Part shown: in pieces, positions 17,778 through 25,651 of the stretch | Layout: every line of letters starts with the position of its first letter | How positions within the stretch are numbered: the first letter of the stretch is position 1 | Source of the DNA: Pseudoalteromonas flavipulchra NCIMB 2033 = ATCC BAA-314 | Lineage (GTDB): Bacteria > Pseudomonadota > Gammaproteobacteria > Enterobacterales > Alteromonadaceae | NCBI GenBank assembly: GCA_000814665.1 | Contig: JWIH01000018.1 | Span: forward strand, 310,001 to 374,000 | Direction: 5' to 3' | DNA length: 64,000 nucleotides | Made by a program: the position numbers and the translations under genes | The notes under the pieces: generated by a model | What the model was told of the DNA's origin: nothing | The model's database searches: none | What the model saw: only the letters and a program-made list of their open reading frames with translations

Positions 17778-18476
17778 CTACTTCAACTTTCTCTGAATTG
17801 TCTCCCATGCAATGTTGATTAGCTTGGCGTTTTCTTTCGCCTGTTGTTTTAAAATCCCGTCAAACTTATCTAGTTTGTCAGGATGAAATAAGTTTGATAA
17901 ATGTCGATAAGCTTTTTTAAACTCAGCTAGGCTGCTGCCAGCATGAACGCCAAGAATTGAGCAAGCATCCTCAAATTTTCGCGGGTCTAACCCTGCGGAA
18001 TCAAAGTGTGATTGGCTTGAGTTGTTGTTCGATTGTTGTTGGCTTTGTTGCCGCTGAAAGGCTTCTTGCTTGCGTCTGAGTTCTTCACTGGCGCGTTTTA
18101 TTTCTTCCTCGGCTTGAGCTTTTTGTCTGCGGAGTTCTTCAGCTTGGGCTTTTATATCTTGCTCTGATTGCTTTATGTCATCTTGATATTGAGCTTGGCT
18201 TTGTTCACTTTTAGCTTTTGCGAGTTGATAGCTGAGTTTTACTTCAGAGAACGCATCGATGAGCCAATAAAAAGGATTGGTGTAAACGTATAAAAAGCCC
18301 AGTAAATAAGGGATAAAATACCAGCTTTGATCTTCAGTAACTAACGTTGAACCGACAGGCACTAATGAGACAGCTAACCCAATAAAGATAAAAAATGGAT
18401 TGCCACCTTTGCAGCATTTGCCAAAAATGAAGCCCATAATAGCTACAAACACCGTAAAAAATAAAACCGTGGTCAT
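17778..18476 (-). CDS. Membrane-anchored J-domain protein in the mobilisation operon
   Basis: 232 residues. Residues 1-75 contain two or three membrane helices; 80-148 is a long Gln/Glu/Lys coiled coil; after a Gln/Asn/Ser linker, 165-232 is a J-domain with the His-Pro-Asp motif at 198-200 (AYRHLSNLFHPDK). J-domains stimulate Hsp70/DnaK, so the protein could recruit DnaK to the membrane. The membrane part is clearly related to the 85-aa protein encoded just upstream (GFIFGKCCKGGN here, GFIFGWFCRKGN there). The two genes overlap by 4 bases. Confidence 0.8.
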   Translation of the reverse strand: MTTVLFFTVFVAIMGFIFGKCCKGGNPFFIFIGLAVSLVPVGSTLVTEDQSWYFIPYLLGFLYVYTNPFYWLIDAFSEVKLSYQLAKAKSEQSQAQYQDDIKQSEQDIKAQAEELRRQKAQAEEEIKRASEELRRKQEAFQRQQSQQQSNNNSSQSHFDSAGLDPRKFEDACSILGVHAGSSLAEFKKAYRHLSNLFHPDKLDKFDGILKQQAKENAKLINIAWETIQRKLK

Positions 18477-18730
18477 TGTTGAAACAGTCTCCGATATAAG
18501 GGTTTTCCTGTATGTACTAAAAAGCCAGCTACAAAGGGAATAGTGATAAACCAGGTATCAACTGCCATTGCAAATTGCATCACGGGGTAAAAGATAAGCA
18601 AGCCTACCAAACACCAAAAAATATTCCCTTTTCGGCAAAACCAACCAAAGATAAATCCACAAGCGAAGATCAGCCCAAGGTAAAATAGTAGATCGCCCGT
18701 GAAGTGTACGCCAAACAAGTAAAAGTCCAT
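18473..18730 (-). CDS. Small membrane protein, paralogue of the J-domain protein's membrane part
   Basis: 85 residues, two to three hydrophobic helices with a Cys/Arg/Lys/Gly turn between the first two (GWFCRKGN). It resembles residues 1-75 of the next gene's product. Its ATG overlaps the coupling-protein stop by one base (TAATG), so the three are translationally coupled. The coupling protein here lacks the usual N-terminal pair of membrane helices, so this protein may supply a membrane anchor for it (inference). Confidence 0.65.
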   Translation of the reverse strand: MDFYLFGVHFTGDLLFYLGLIFACGFIFGWFCRKGNIFWCLVGLLIFYPVMQFAMAVDTWFITIPFVAGFLVHTGKPLYRRLFQQ

Positions 18731-20193
18731 TACAACCTCACCAGTTTGGGGTTAATGCAGCGGTTGCCGTGATTGTTAATAATGGGCGGAAAGCTCGCGG
18801 CTTTTTTAAATCGTCTGTTTTGGTAGTAAGGTGTCACAGTTAATTTGACTGGGTAGCGGTTTTTACATATCAATAGAGCTTCGTTATCGAGCATGGTTCT
18901 AACCTCATCAGAGTTGAGCAGGTTATATTCGCGGTAGTTATCATGGGTATTGGTAAACTCGGCGACTTGTCTTTCTCTTACACGCCCTGATAGCTTTGAA
19001 AAATAATCAGCGGTTACGGGATCAGAGCTGCTTAAACAAATATTGGTGTTAAACGCGCCTTGGATTGATTCAGCGGTTTTTTGTCCGTAGCGCATCGACA
19101 ATTGAGAGATAGACTGCAAAATTATTGAAAGCGATACACCATAACCCCTGATAGTGTTAGCAACTGAAACAAAATCACTCACGTAACTATTTCCAAACTC
19201 ATCGTATAGAATATAAACAGGTAATGAATTGCCACCCAAATGATGATTACGCATACACTCATTGAACACGCTACGAAAGAACAACGAGGTCGCGAATGAG
19301 TAGTATTTTTGGTGCTCTGGCGGCGTACAAAAATAAATGATGGTTTTTTCTTTTCTTAGGCGTGATAGGTCATAATCTGACTTGCTAAAAAAGGTGCGCA
19401 TGTCTCGATTAGTCAACGCCCTTAGAGCGGTTAAGCAGATCCCAACAAATGATTGAATTGCTTCTTTGTTACCTGTTAACGCACCTTTCCACTCGTTCAG
19501 TACAGATTCGTCTTCAGGAAAATTTGGATCCCAACAATTATTAGCTATCCAATCATCCAGCCCCTCACCAAGCGCACCAAAGTTTTGCAATAGGTGGTAG
19601 AGGTTAGGTAAGTTGAAATATTTCTTATCACCAAAGCTTAAGCACTTTATCAGCGCACCTAAAATACGTGTTGCACCGTTGTTCCAGTAAGCGTCTCCTT
19701 CTTTTGGGTTTCCTGACCAGATCAAGGTTTCGGCTATTAATTCCAGTTCAACAAAATTTTTGGCTTCGGTGAATGGATTGAACAAATTAGACTTGCTGAC
19801 ATCATGCGGGTTAAATACCACAATGTTGTAGCCGTTCGCTTTTAAATACCCTGATGTAGCTTGATGCACTTCGCCTTTGGGGTCGTGAACAACTAACGAA
19901 ACGTTGTCGTTCGCCTTGGCTAATACGTTACTGATAATGTACTTTGTGGTTTTTCCTGCGCCCACGCGGGCTGTGAAGCATACATTTTGAAAGCTTTCAG
20001 TTACCGACAAGTAACGGTTATTGCCATCAATAAGTAGTCCTTTATTTCTGCGCGATAAAAAGCTGCTAGCCTCACTGCTATTTAGCAGCTTAGAGCCTTG
20101 CTTGGTGTTGAGCACTTTACCTTTAATCAGGTACTCAGTGGCTTTATAGGCAAAAGCGCCAATCGCTTTAAACACCATAATAATCTTATCCAT
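18730..20193 (-). CDS. VirD4/TraG-like type IV coupling protein
   Basis: 487 residues with an excellent AGGAGG site before the ATG. Walker A is at residues 76-83 (RVGAGKTT), Walker B at 326-334 (VYILYDEFG), and conserved coupling-protein segments are visible (VVHDPKGEVH, VVFNPHD, SLSIILQSISQLSMRYG). Coupling proteins are hexameric ATPases that bring the relaxosome to the type IV secretion channel. Canonical VirD4 has two N-terminal membrane helices; here only a short amphipathic stretch precedes the ATPase. No mating-pair genes are present, so transfer would depend on a helper conjugative element. Confidence 0.88.
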   Translation of the reverse strand: MDKIIMVFKAIGAFAYKATEYLIKGKVLNTKQGSKLLNSSEASSFLSRRNKGLLIDGNNRYLSVTESFQNVCFTARVGAGKTTKYIISNVLAKANDNVSLVVHDPKGEVHQATSGYLKANGYNIVVFNPHDVSKSNLFNPFTEAKNFVELELIAETLIWSGNPKEGDAYWNNGATRILGALIKCLSFGDKKYFNLPNLYHLLQNFGALGEGLDDWIANNCWDPNFPEDESVLNEWKGALTGNKEAIQSFVGICLTALRALTNRDMRTFFSKSDYDLSRLRKEKTIIYFCTPPEHQKYYSFATSLFFRSVFNECMRNHHLGGNSLPVYILYDEFGNSYVSDFVSVANTIRGYGVSLSIILQSISQLSMRYGQKTAESIQGAFNTNICLSSSDPVTADYFSKLSGRVRERQVAEFTNTHDNYREYNLLNSDEVRTMLDNEALLICKNRYPVKLTVTPYYQNRRFKKAASFPPIINNHGNRCINPKLVRL

Positions 20194-20386
20194 CCTCCTT
20201 GGTTATAGAATATTGTTTTGACTTTCTAGCTCATAACAACGATTGCCTATGCTGTTGCAATGTTTGTTTGGCTTTATCTGATTTGTGTTTCCACGGTTTG
20301 CTTAATTTTGAGCCTTTCACCAACGCCAGTGCTTGGTCACATATACGCTTTACCTTTGCTTTAACAAGGTCAATGGTGGCGCTAAT

Positions 20387-21349
20387 TCAACGGTGCTTTT
20401 TCTCATCGCTATCAGCATTTTTATGAGAGTTGCGATGTTGCTTTAGCTGCTCTTTTGCTTTGTCTTGCTTTTTCTCTGGCAAAACATCACGCTTTTGTTT
20501 TTTTGAGCTTTTATTGAGTGTAGCTTCTTTTTTGGCAAACTCCTGTTTCTGCTCCTGTATTTGCGGTTGCTGGGTCAGCTCTATTTGCTTACTCATCGCG
20601 GTAAATTGGCTCTCAAGGCCGAGTGTTTTAAGACGGTATTTTCTATCAGTTACAGTGTCTTTAAAACCGATGGCCTTACCTCGGGTATAAATTTCTAAAT
20701 GTTCAGCGGCTAAACGTTCAAAAAATTGCTGCTTATTAACCGATTGAGTAAAGATGCGTTCAAGCGCTTTGGTTACTCGTTCTCGTTCGGGCATTTTTCC
20801 CGTGCGTTTTTTTAATTCAGCCCCATTGTGAGATGTTTTCTTACCAGCTTGTTTGTTGATCACAAGCCCCTGTTGTAATTCGGGGTAGTGTTTATTCGTC
20901 CAAGTTTCTAAATGTTTTTTTGCGCGATCAAATTCATGTTTGCTCAAGCGTAGGTTTTTATTGTTCCCTCGTTCATTAGAGCTAATCATAAGGTGAAAGT
21001 GGATATTATTTTGCGCATCGTTGTGCATATACCCATAAACAAGGTTCTTGTTTGCTCTTTGATCCACATACTCTTGCACTATATGAAAAAGCGCGTCTTG
21101 TTGCTTTTCAACACTGACGCCTTGGGTACGTGTAATTGAAATAATTTCGTGATACAGGTACACGCTGTTTTTTCGTTTTTTAAAGAGCAAGGAGTTATCG
21201 ATAAACTCCTGAAGTATTTTCTCTCGCTGGTGTGTATAAACATTTTTCGAAAAAACATGCACACCGTCATGTTTTTCCGCTCCTTTTTTCATATAGTCAT
21301 AAAGCTGATCAAAGTTAGCGACTTTGCGGCTTTTTGACTTAATTATCAT
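20387..21349 (-). CDS. mobA: MobA-type relaxase
   Basis: 320 residues to a TGA at 20387-20389. The N-terminal relaxase domain has the three-histidine metal motif HNDAQNNIHFH (His109, His117, His119). The C-terminal ~70 residues are Lys/Gln-rich. It would nick oriT and carry the strand covalently. After the TGA the same frame stays open for 51 more codons (ISATIDLVKAKVKRICDQAL and on) to a TGA at 20231-20233, with the same Lys/Gln-rich character. The stop may therefore be a recent nonsense change (for example CGA to TGA) that removed a tail, with the relaxase domain intact. It follows mobC by one base. Confidence 0.88.
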   Translation of the reverse strand: MIIKSKSRKVANFDQLYDYMKKGAEKHDGVHVFSKNVYTHQREKILQEFIDNSLLFKKRKNSVYLYHEIISITRTQGVSVEKQQDALFHIVQEYVDQRANKNLVYGYMHNDAQNNIHFHLMISSNERGNNKNLRLSKHEFDRAKKHLETWTNKHYPELQQGLVINKQAGKKTSHNGAELKKRTGKMPERERVTKALERIFTQSVNKQQFFERLAAEHLEIYTRGKAIGFKDTVTDRKYRLKTLGLESQFTAMSKQIELTQQPQIQEQKQEFAKKEATLNKSSKKQKRDVLPEKKQDKAKEQLKQHRNSHKNADSDEKKHR

Positions 21350-21350
21350 G

Positions 21351-21737
21351 TTACTTTTTTAATCCTTTTAATGTGTATTCGGTGACTAGATTTTCTAGCT
21401 TTTTCAGCTCCATCAATAACTCGTTTTCATGCACCATAACTTGTAGGGTGTTTGAGCGGTGCGCTATTTGATTAATATTGTTGGCAACATTACGAATTAA
21501 AAAATGCAGCGTATCGAGCTTTTCTTTTAACTCAGCTGGGATAAAGTAGTGTTGTTGCTGATAAGCCATTGCCATGTTTTTTACCGTCTGACTAACGGTG
21601 AGCTTTTCTTGTTGAGCAGCCTTTTTAAAGTCGCGATACTCTGCCAGCGTAAAGTTTAACTCCACACGTTTATGGTGTTTTCTAAACTCGGCCATATACT
21701 GCTTTTGATAGTCTTTTTTGTGCTCTGGGCTGTCCAT
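21351..21737 (-). CDS. mobC: MobC-like relaxosome accessory protein
   Basis: 128 residues. The N-terminal ~45 residues are basic and look like a ribbon-helix-helix (HKRVELNFTLAEYRDFKKAA). The C-terminal half has the MobC signature (LIRNVANNINQIAHRSN). MobC proteins bind near nic and help melt oriT for the relaxase. It is the first gene of the mobilisation operon; the candidate oriT is just upstream, as in most MobA/MobC systems. Confidence 0.82.
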   Translation of the reverse strand: MDSPEHKKDYQKQYMAEFRKHHKRVELNFTLAEYRDFKKAAQQEKLTVSQTVKNMAMAYQQQHYFIPAELKEKLDTLHFLIRNVANNINQIAHRSNTLQVMVHENELLMELKKLENLVTEYTLKGLKK

Positions 21738-21794
21738 ACGGGTCTATTAGCAAAATAAATTATTGGCTCGATACTGAGCTTTTAAGGGGGTTGA

Positions 21795-21860
21795 GGGGGA
21801 AGCCCCCCACAAGATGCAAACAACGGTAGCGAAGCGTATTTCCGGAAGTTTGCAATCTTG
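21795..21860. other. Candidate origin of transfer (oriT)
   Basis: Immediately upstream of mobC lies an inverted repeat CAAGATGCAAAC (21810-21821) and GTTTGCAATCTTG (21848-21860), identical except for one inserted T, preceded by a GGGGG-AAG-CCCCC hairpin (from 21795). Inverted repeats next to nic beside mobC are the normal form of oriT. The exact nick site cannot be called. The remainder of 21738-21933 holds no gene. Confidence 0.55.
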
Positions 21861-21933
21861 CTCTCATACTTCAACCATAGCTGAGAGTTTAAAATTTGTG
21901 CAAGTTTCAAGCTCAAATCTAGCGCAAAAATTT

Positions 21934-22197
21934 ACAGGAGTGCAGGGTACGTAAATGCAGGGGCATAGGGTACGCACACCCATTTTGGCGCGGTTTTTTA
22001 TACTGATTACAGGAGCTGAAGGTACGTTTCAGCGGATCACACGAGAAAAATACAGGGAGGTAAGGTACGTTTAGCTACGTTTTGAAAAAAGTTACAGGGA
22101 GCAGGGGTACGTTTGTGCATTCTTAAGCATAAATTCAGAACTAAAAATGCAAAATACAGGAGTGCGAAGTACGTAAATGCAGGAGTTGAAGGTACGT
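21934..22197. repeat. Seven 19-bp iterons: candidate plasmid-type replication origin
   Basis: Seven direct repeats fit RCAGGRRNNNRRRGTACGY and start at 21934, 21957, 22009, 22052, 22094, 22156 and 22179. All have the same orientation and each is exactly 19 bases. The sequence around them is AT-rich. Iterons of this size bind Rep initiators of theta plasmids, and a Rep-like gene pair lies 1.2 kb away. The gap 21738-22367 (630 bases) is explained by oriT, this array and a short AT-rich stretch at 22198-22367. Confidence 0.8.
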
Positions 22198-22367
22198 TTC
22201 AAAATTTACTGTGGCTTGGTGCTGCATACACGGTTGTAATCTGTTGCCTCTAACCCTTTCTTTAACCCTTTTAATCTTATTTATAACCAGTAAATAATGA
22301 GTTTTGTTCAGTCGTTAAATGAAATTCAAAAAATGCCCTGCGGGGCTACTTGCTTAAAAAAGAAAAA

Positions 22368-23411
22368 TTATTGATGGCTAACATGGTCAATCAGCCACTC
22401 ATTCAGGTCTTTGTGGTTTGGGTAGGCAGTCGATAGATCATTTATTTTTAAGTGGTTGAGCGAATTTTTGAGCTGTTCCAAGGTTTCAAGCCCTGTGGTT
22501 TTGTTGTTGAGTTCGTCACGATCTCTAAAATAGTCTATCTCTGTAATAGCTGGGTGTTGCGCAACAAATTGAACAAACCTATCAAGCATGGCGCTACTAT
22601 TGAGCACCACAGTTGTAAACGGTGGGGTGTGCAGGTTCTTAGCGGTTAGGTACGAAAGAAAGTCAATAAAGCCCTCAAATAATAAGGTTTTGCTAGTGCC
22701 CTTATCAAACACACTAATATCAACGCCAAGCCCCGCAAAGCCTTTAAAATTTTTGTTTCTAATTGCAAAGGTGCAGCCACTGGCAAAGCCAATAGAATAA
22801 AACTGTTTACCTGATGCTATTAGGCGACAAGTAACTTCTTGTGCGTATTCTTTGGCTATGTTGAGGTTTATTTTCCTGTCATTTTGTAAGTATTGCTTGA
22901 GTGGGTAACTAAACAATGCCTGTACTTTTAGCACCTCTATTGCCGCTGATTTTTTATTTAAGCCAGTCGCGTTGTTCGTTGTAGGGGCAATGCTTGGTAT
23001 TGAGGCGTCAAACAATGTTTGAGGCACATTATTTGCCACTATACGGGCAGCTTTATTTGAAAATGAGTGTACTGTCGGATAGAGACTATCAAGCACCCCT
23101 AATGCGCTCTTAACGTCATTATTAGGCAAGTTATGAACATGACACACTAATTCAATTAAGCGACCGCCAGCGCCTATAGGCACATCTGACCAAATATTTT
23201 TCTCAATGTTTACACACAAAGAGGGTTTGTTATCTGATCTTGTTGGGCTGTGGTAAACGTACTCAAGGCCATTAGTTCCTTGCTGAGTACGGGCAAATTT
23301 TGCGCCTATACGTTCTAGGTAATCAGTGATTGGAATTTGTTTTGCGTCTTGGGTTCTCATGGTTTGGGTTATTGAAATAATTTTTTCTTTTTGCCAAATA
23401 GCATTTTTCAC
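22368..23411 (-). CDS. TOPRIM-domain, primase-like protein
   Basis: 347 residues from a GTG that overlaps the preceding frame's stop by 4 bases (GTGA). The N-terminus (DYLERIGAKFARTQQGTNGL, then YVYHSPTRSDNKPSLCVNIEKN and WSDVPIGAGGRLIELV) resembles the DnaG/phage primase zinc domain but without the four zinc ligands. The second half has a TOPRIM core: the glutamate in LLFEGFIDFLSY and an Asp-x-Asp in FRDRDEL. TOPRIM/primase-like proteins of this kind are common on plasmids and islands and probably assist replication. It is the last gene of the rep operon and lies next to the iterons. Confidence 0.75.
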   Translation of the reverse strand: MKNAIWQKEKIISITQTMRTQDAKQIPITDYLERIGAKFARTQQGTNGLEYVYHSPTRSDNKPSLCVNIEKNIWSDVPIGAGGRLIELVCHVHNLPNNDVKSALGVLDSLYPTVHSFSNKAARIVANNVPQTLFDASIPSIAPTTNNATGLNKKSAAIEVLKVQALFSYPLKQYLQNDRKINLNIAKEYAQEVTCRLIASGKQFYSIGFASGCTFAIRNKNFKGFAGLGVDISVFDKGTSKTLLFEGFIDFLSYLTAKNLHTPPFTTVVLNSSAMLDRFVQFVAQHPAITEIDYFRDRDELNNKTTGLETLEQLKNSLNHLKINDLSTAYPNHKDLNEWLIDHVSHQ

Positions 23412-23890
23412 CTCTCTATATTGTAGGCTGTTTTTTCACGATGAAATGTTGCGCTGGAATCATACTCAAACGCCATAGGCTCTACTTTGACAGACTCATC
23501 GGCAATAAAGGCTTTTTCAGTACGCTTAGTCAGTTGGTTGTTTTCAATCATAGTGCTGATAAATTGTTCTGACGGGTAAATATTGAGGACCGCATCAACG
23601 ATTTTTCTGCCTTCGTACTTTTTCTTTATCTCTACTTTGCTGATCTCTGGCATGGCTTCGAGTAGCTTTGTGATCTTTTGCAGTGTAATACGCTTTTCTT
23701 TGTGCTCGTTGAAGTTAATCTTTTCAATAAGATAGTTAAGTGATGGGTTATAAGTTGCCTTTTCACTGGCATAGCGAAATTTCAGGTTTAGCAATGCTCT
23801 TAGCTTAATCAGGTAGTAAGACTTTGAGGCAACAATACTGGCCGAGTCTGAGGCTTTCCAGTCGCCGTTTTGAATATAATTGGTGATCAT
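23408..23890 (-). CDS. Rep-like protein, second half (separated by one TGA)
   Basis: 160 residues from ATG 23888-23890. The frame is the same as that of the upstream gene, and only TGA AAT separates the two, so this is either the downstream part of a single interrupted Rep initiator or a product of re-initiation on the nearby ATG. The sequence (SKSYYLIKLRALLNLKFRYASE, then ITLQKITKLLEAMPEISKVE) looks like the second winged-helix half of plasmid initiators. Joined, the two parts give about 320-350 residues, the normal size of a theta-type Rep. Called from layout, size and iterons rather than from a diagnostic motif. Confidence 0.6.
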   Translation of the reverse strand: MITNYIQNGDWKASDSASIVASKSYYLIKLRALLNLKFRYASEKATYNPSLNYLIEKINFNEHKEKRITLQKITKLLEAMPEISKVEIKKKYEGRKIVDAVLNIYPSEQFISTMIENNQLTKRTEKAFIADESVKVEPMAFEYDSSATFHREKTAYNIER

Positions 23891-23893
23891 ATT

Positions 23894-24385
23894 TCAAAGC
23901 TCTATGACGACTTTTTTATCCTCCATGTAAATGTCTTTGATGCGGTTAAAAATATACAGATTTTCGCCGCCCTCATTACGCACGGCGATATCAGTACGTT
24001 TTAGTATCTCTAATGCTTCACGAATGCTTGAAGTGTTGTAAGGGCAATCGTTCGGCTTCAGAGTTTTGTTTTCGACTTTGTTGATGGCATTGATCATTTC
24101 TTTTTGGATTTGATAGTAGGTTGTTTTGAGATAAAACACTTTGTTATTTTCGCCGTCAGATTGAATTTGCATCGCTTGTTTTGAAGCCATTGAAATAATC
24201 GCGTATTCAATACGCGCTTCTCTCAAATGTGGGAAATGGCTTTGAAATTTTTTACTTTTCTTGTTCTTAAAATTGGCGGGTGAGATCTCAGCAATAAACC
24301 CTTTGCCATCAATCGTAAATGGTCTTTCTACAGATTCAGCCACACCGTCATTGATCCATGTGATCAGCGGATCGTTCGGCGACAC
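23894..24385 (-). CDS. Rep-like replication initiator, first half
   Basis: 163 residues from a GTG start at 24385. The segment YYQIQKEMINAINKVENKTL and CPYNTSSIREALEILKRTDI reads as a winged-helix initiator domain, followed by strands (NLYIFNRIKDI). The frame stays open upstream for 29 more codons with coding character (QESIAIQLELF, LSETYEAIPKD) until another TGA at 24473-24475, with no ATG in between, so the true start may be further upstream or lost. It ends at TGA 23894, one codon before the ATG of the next frame. Rep would bind the iterons at 21934-22197. Whether it still works after interruption is unknown. Confidence 0.6.
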   Translation of the reverse strand: MSPNDPLITWINDGVAESVERPFTIDGKGFIAEISPANFKNKKSKKFQSHFPHLREARIEYAIISMASKQAMQIQSDGENNKVFYLKTTYYQIQKEMINAINKVENKTLKPNDCPYNTSSIREALEILKRTDIAVRNEGGENLYIFNRIKDIYMEDKKVVIEL

Positions 24386-24877
24386 ATCTTTTGGAATAGC
24401 TTCGTAAGTTTCAGAAAGGTTGAGTCTCTTGGTTGACTGGAAAAGCTCAAGCTGAATCGCGATGCTTTCTTGTCAAAACTGCACACTTCTAGATTTTGGT
24501 CACATAGCGGTAAGTTAAAAAGTATTGGCTGTGATTATTTTACTCAAAGGTACAGAAATGCAAGTGAATATCTTTTGCGCTTTTATTTTTATGATGTTGA
24601 AATTACTAAAATTACTAGATAAATGTATTCTTGACAGGGTTTTGCAACTCACGCATGATGAATTTTTAGGCTGACTCGACACATGTCAACATTCTTGAAC
24701 AGAGTTTTAATAGATGTAAGCAACTACTTTTCATATCGTATTAGGGCAAAGGTGGGATATTTATGGTATGTCTTATTTAGCCAACAGGAATTACATTATT
24801 TTGAACTTTCTTGTTTTTTAAAATTTTGAATCAATCAGTCTTGTAAAATAAAGTTTCTTTAAAAGGATATTTTTTAG
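24386..24877. other. 492-bp spacer between rep operon and defence pair
   Basis: Divergent space. The first ~90 bases are the open upstream extension of the Rep frame. The rest is AT-rich with no recognisable gene, tRNA or repeat; it should hold the promoters for the rep operon (minus) and the nuclease-helicase pair (plus). An AAAAGGAT ribosome-binding site is seen at 24861-24868. Confidence 0.5.
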
Positions 24878-25651
24878 GTGAACCCCGAAGTAAAGTGTAT
24901 TTCAAAAGATATTGAGTTGTATATTTATGATCTAGAATCATTATGTTTAGGCACAAAAAAATTAATAGACAGTAATATTGTTGAGATATGCGAGGGAGAT
25001 AGTGACTCATCAACTGAACAAGTAAAGCTGACTTTTATTGATTTTTTAAAAAATAAAGATGAAACTAAAAAAATTGGTGCAATTGCTGAATTTTTTGTTC
25101 ATCTATTTTTACGTGAGCAGGGTTATAAGCAAGAGTTTTTATTCTATAATCTGGAAGAAAGATCCATTAAAAAAGGGTTTGATGGTTATTTTTCACTTGG
25201 TAAAATTCAATTTATCGTTGAAAGTAAATCAGGGTTAGAGTCTTCAAAAGGGATCTTGCATCAGGCAAAAGTTAAGGAAGCATATCGCGATATATCATCA
25301 GTTATTGAAGGTAAGAGTAAAAAAAGCTCTAAAGGGAAAAATAATCCATGGAAGAATGCATACAATCATGCAAGTCATATCGATGTCGGTACAAGTAAAA
25401 GCATACGTAAAAATTTAAAGGAATTATCAGATTTGTTTGATAGAGGAGTTTATCAAAAAGTAGAAGACTTTAATATCATGCCATGCTCTACTATTTTTCT
25501 TAATGAAAAATGGAGTGATAAATTTTCAAAATCAATATTGTCAGAAAGTATTAAGTATTTTGCACCATTAAAAGCAAAATCGGTCAAAGTTATCTGTATA
25601 ACAAATTTTAGCTATTCGGAATTTATAAATTACTTGGAGAGTGACCTGTGA
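24878..25651 (+). CDS. HamA-like (DUF1837-like) nuclease of an anti-phage system
   Basis: 257 residues from a GTG with AAAAGGAT upstream. A PD-(D/E)XK nuclease arrangement is visible: IGAIAEFFVHLFL (Glu71), KKGFDGYF (Asp102) and FIVESKSG (Glu115, Lys117), matching the order G-E, GFDG, E-S-K seen in HamA/AbpA proteins. The next gene, overlapping by 4 bases, encodes a superfamily-2 helicase, the HamB/AbpB arrangement. In Hachiman-type systems HamB senses aberrant DNA and releases HamA to degrade DNA. Very AT-rich compared with the chromosome. It could represent a divergent variant; the N-terminal ~60 residues are not recognised. Confidence 0.7.
   Translation: MNPEVKCISKDIELYIYDLESLCLGTKKLIDSNIVEICEGDSDSSTEQVKLTFIDFLKNKDETKKIGAIAEFFVHLFLREQGYKQEFLFYNLEERSIKKGFDGYFSLGKIQFIVESKSGLESSKGILHQAKVKEAYRDISSVIEGKSKKSSKGKNNPWKNAYNHASHIDVGTSKSIRKNLKELSDLFDRGVYQKVEDFNIMPCSTIFLNEKWSDKFSKSILSESIKYFAPLKAKSVKVICITNFSYSEFINYLESDL

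Noticed and set aside
20199..20426. Plus-strand 75-aa frame over the end of mobA
   Set aside because: It is antisense to the mobA tail, has no ribosome-binding site and shows no coding character; the minus strand is the coding one here.
21934..22197. Possible CRISPR array
   Set aside because: The 19-bp units are degenerate, unevenly spaced (4 to 43 bases between them) and beside rep/mob genes; they fit iterons, and no cas gene is present.
10319..24475. Alternative genetic code or suppressor tRNA for TGA
   Set aside because: Many host and element genes end normally at TGA (dabA, nnr), and no tRNA-like gene with a matching anticodon was seen in the element. Decay or re-initiation is more likely.
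24632..24660. TTGACA as a -35 box for the nuclease-helicase pair
   Set aside because: No acceptable -10 lies at the right distance, and it is over 200 bases from the start codon.
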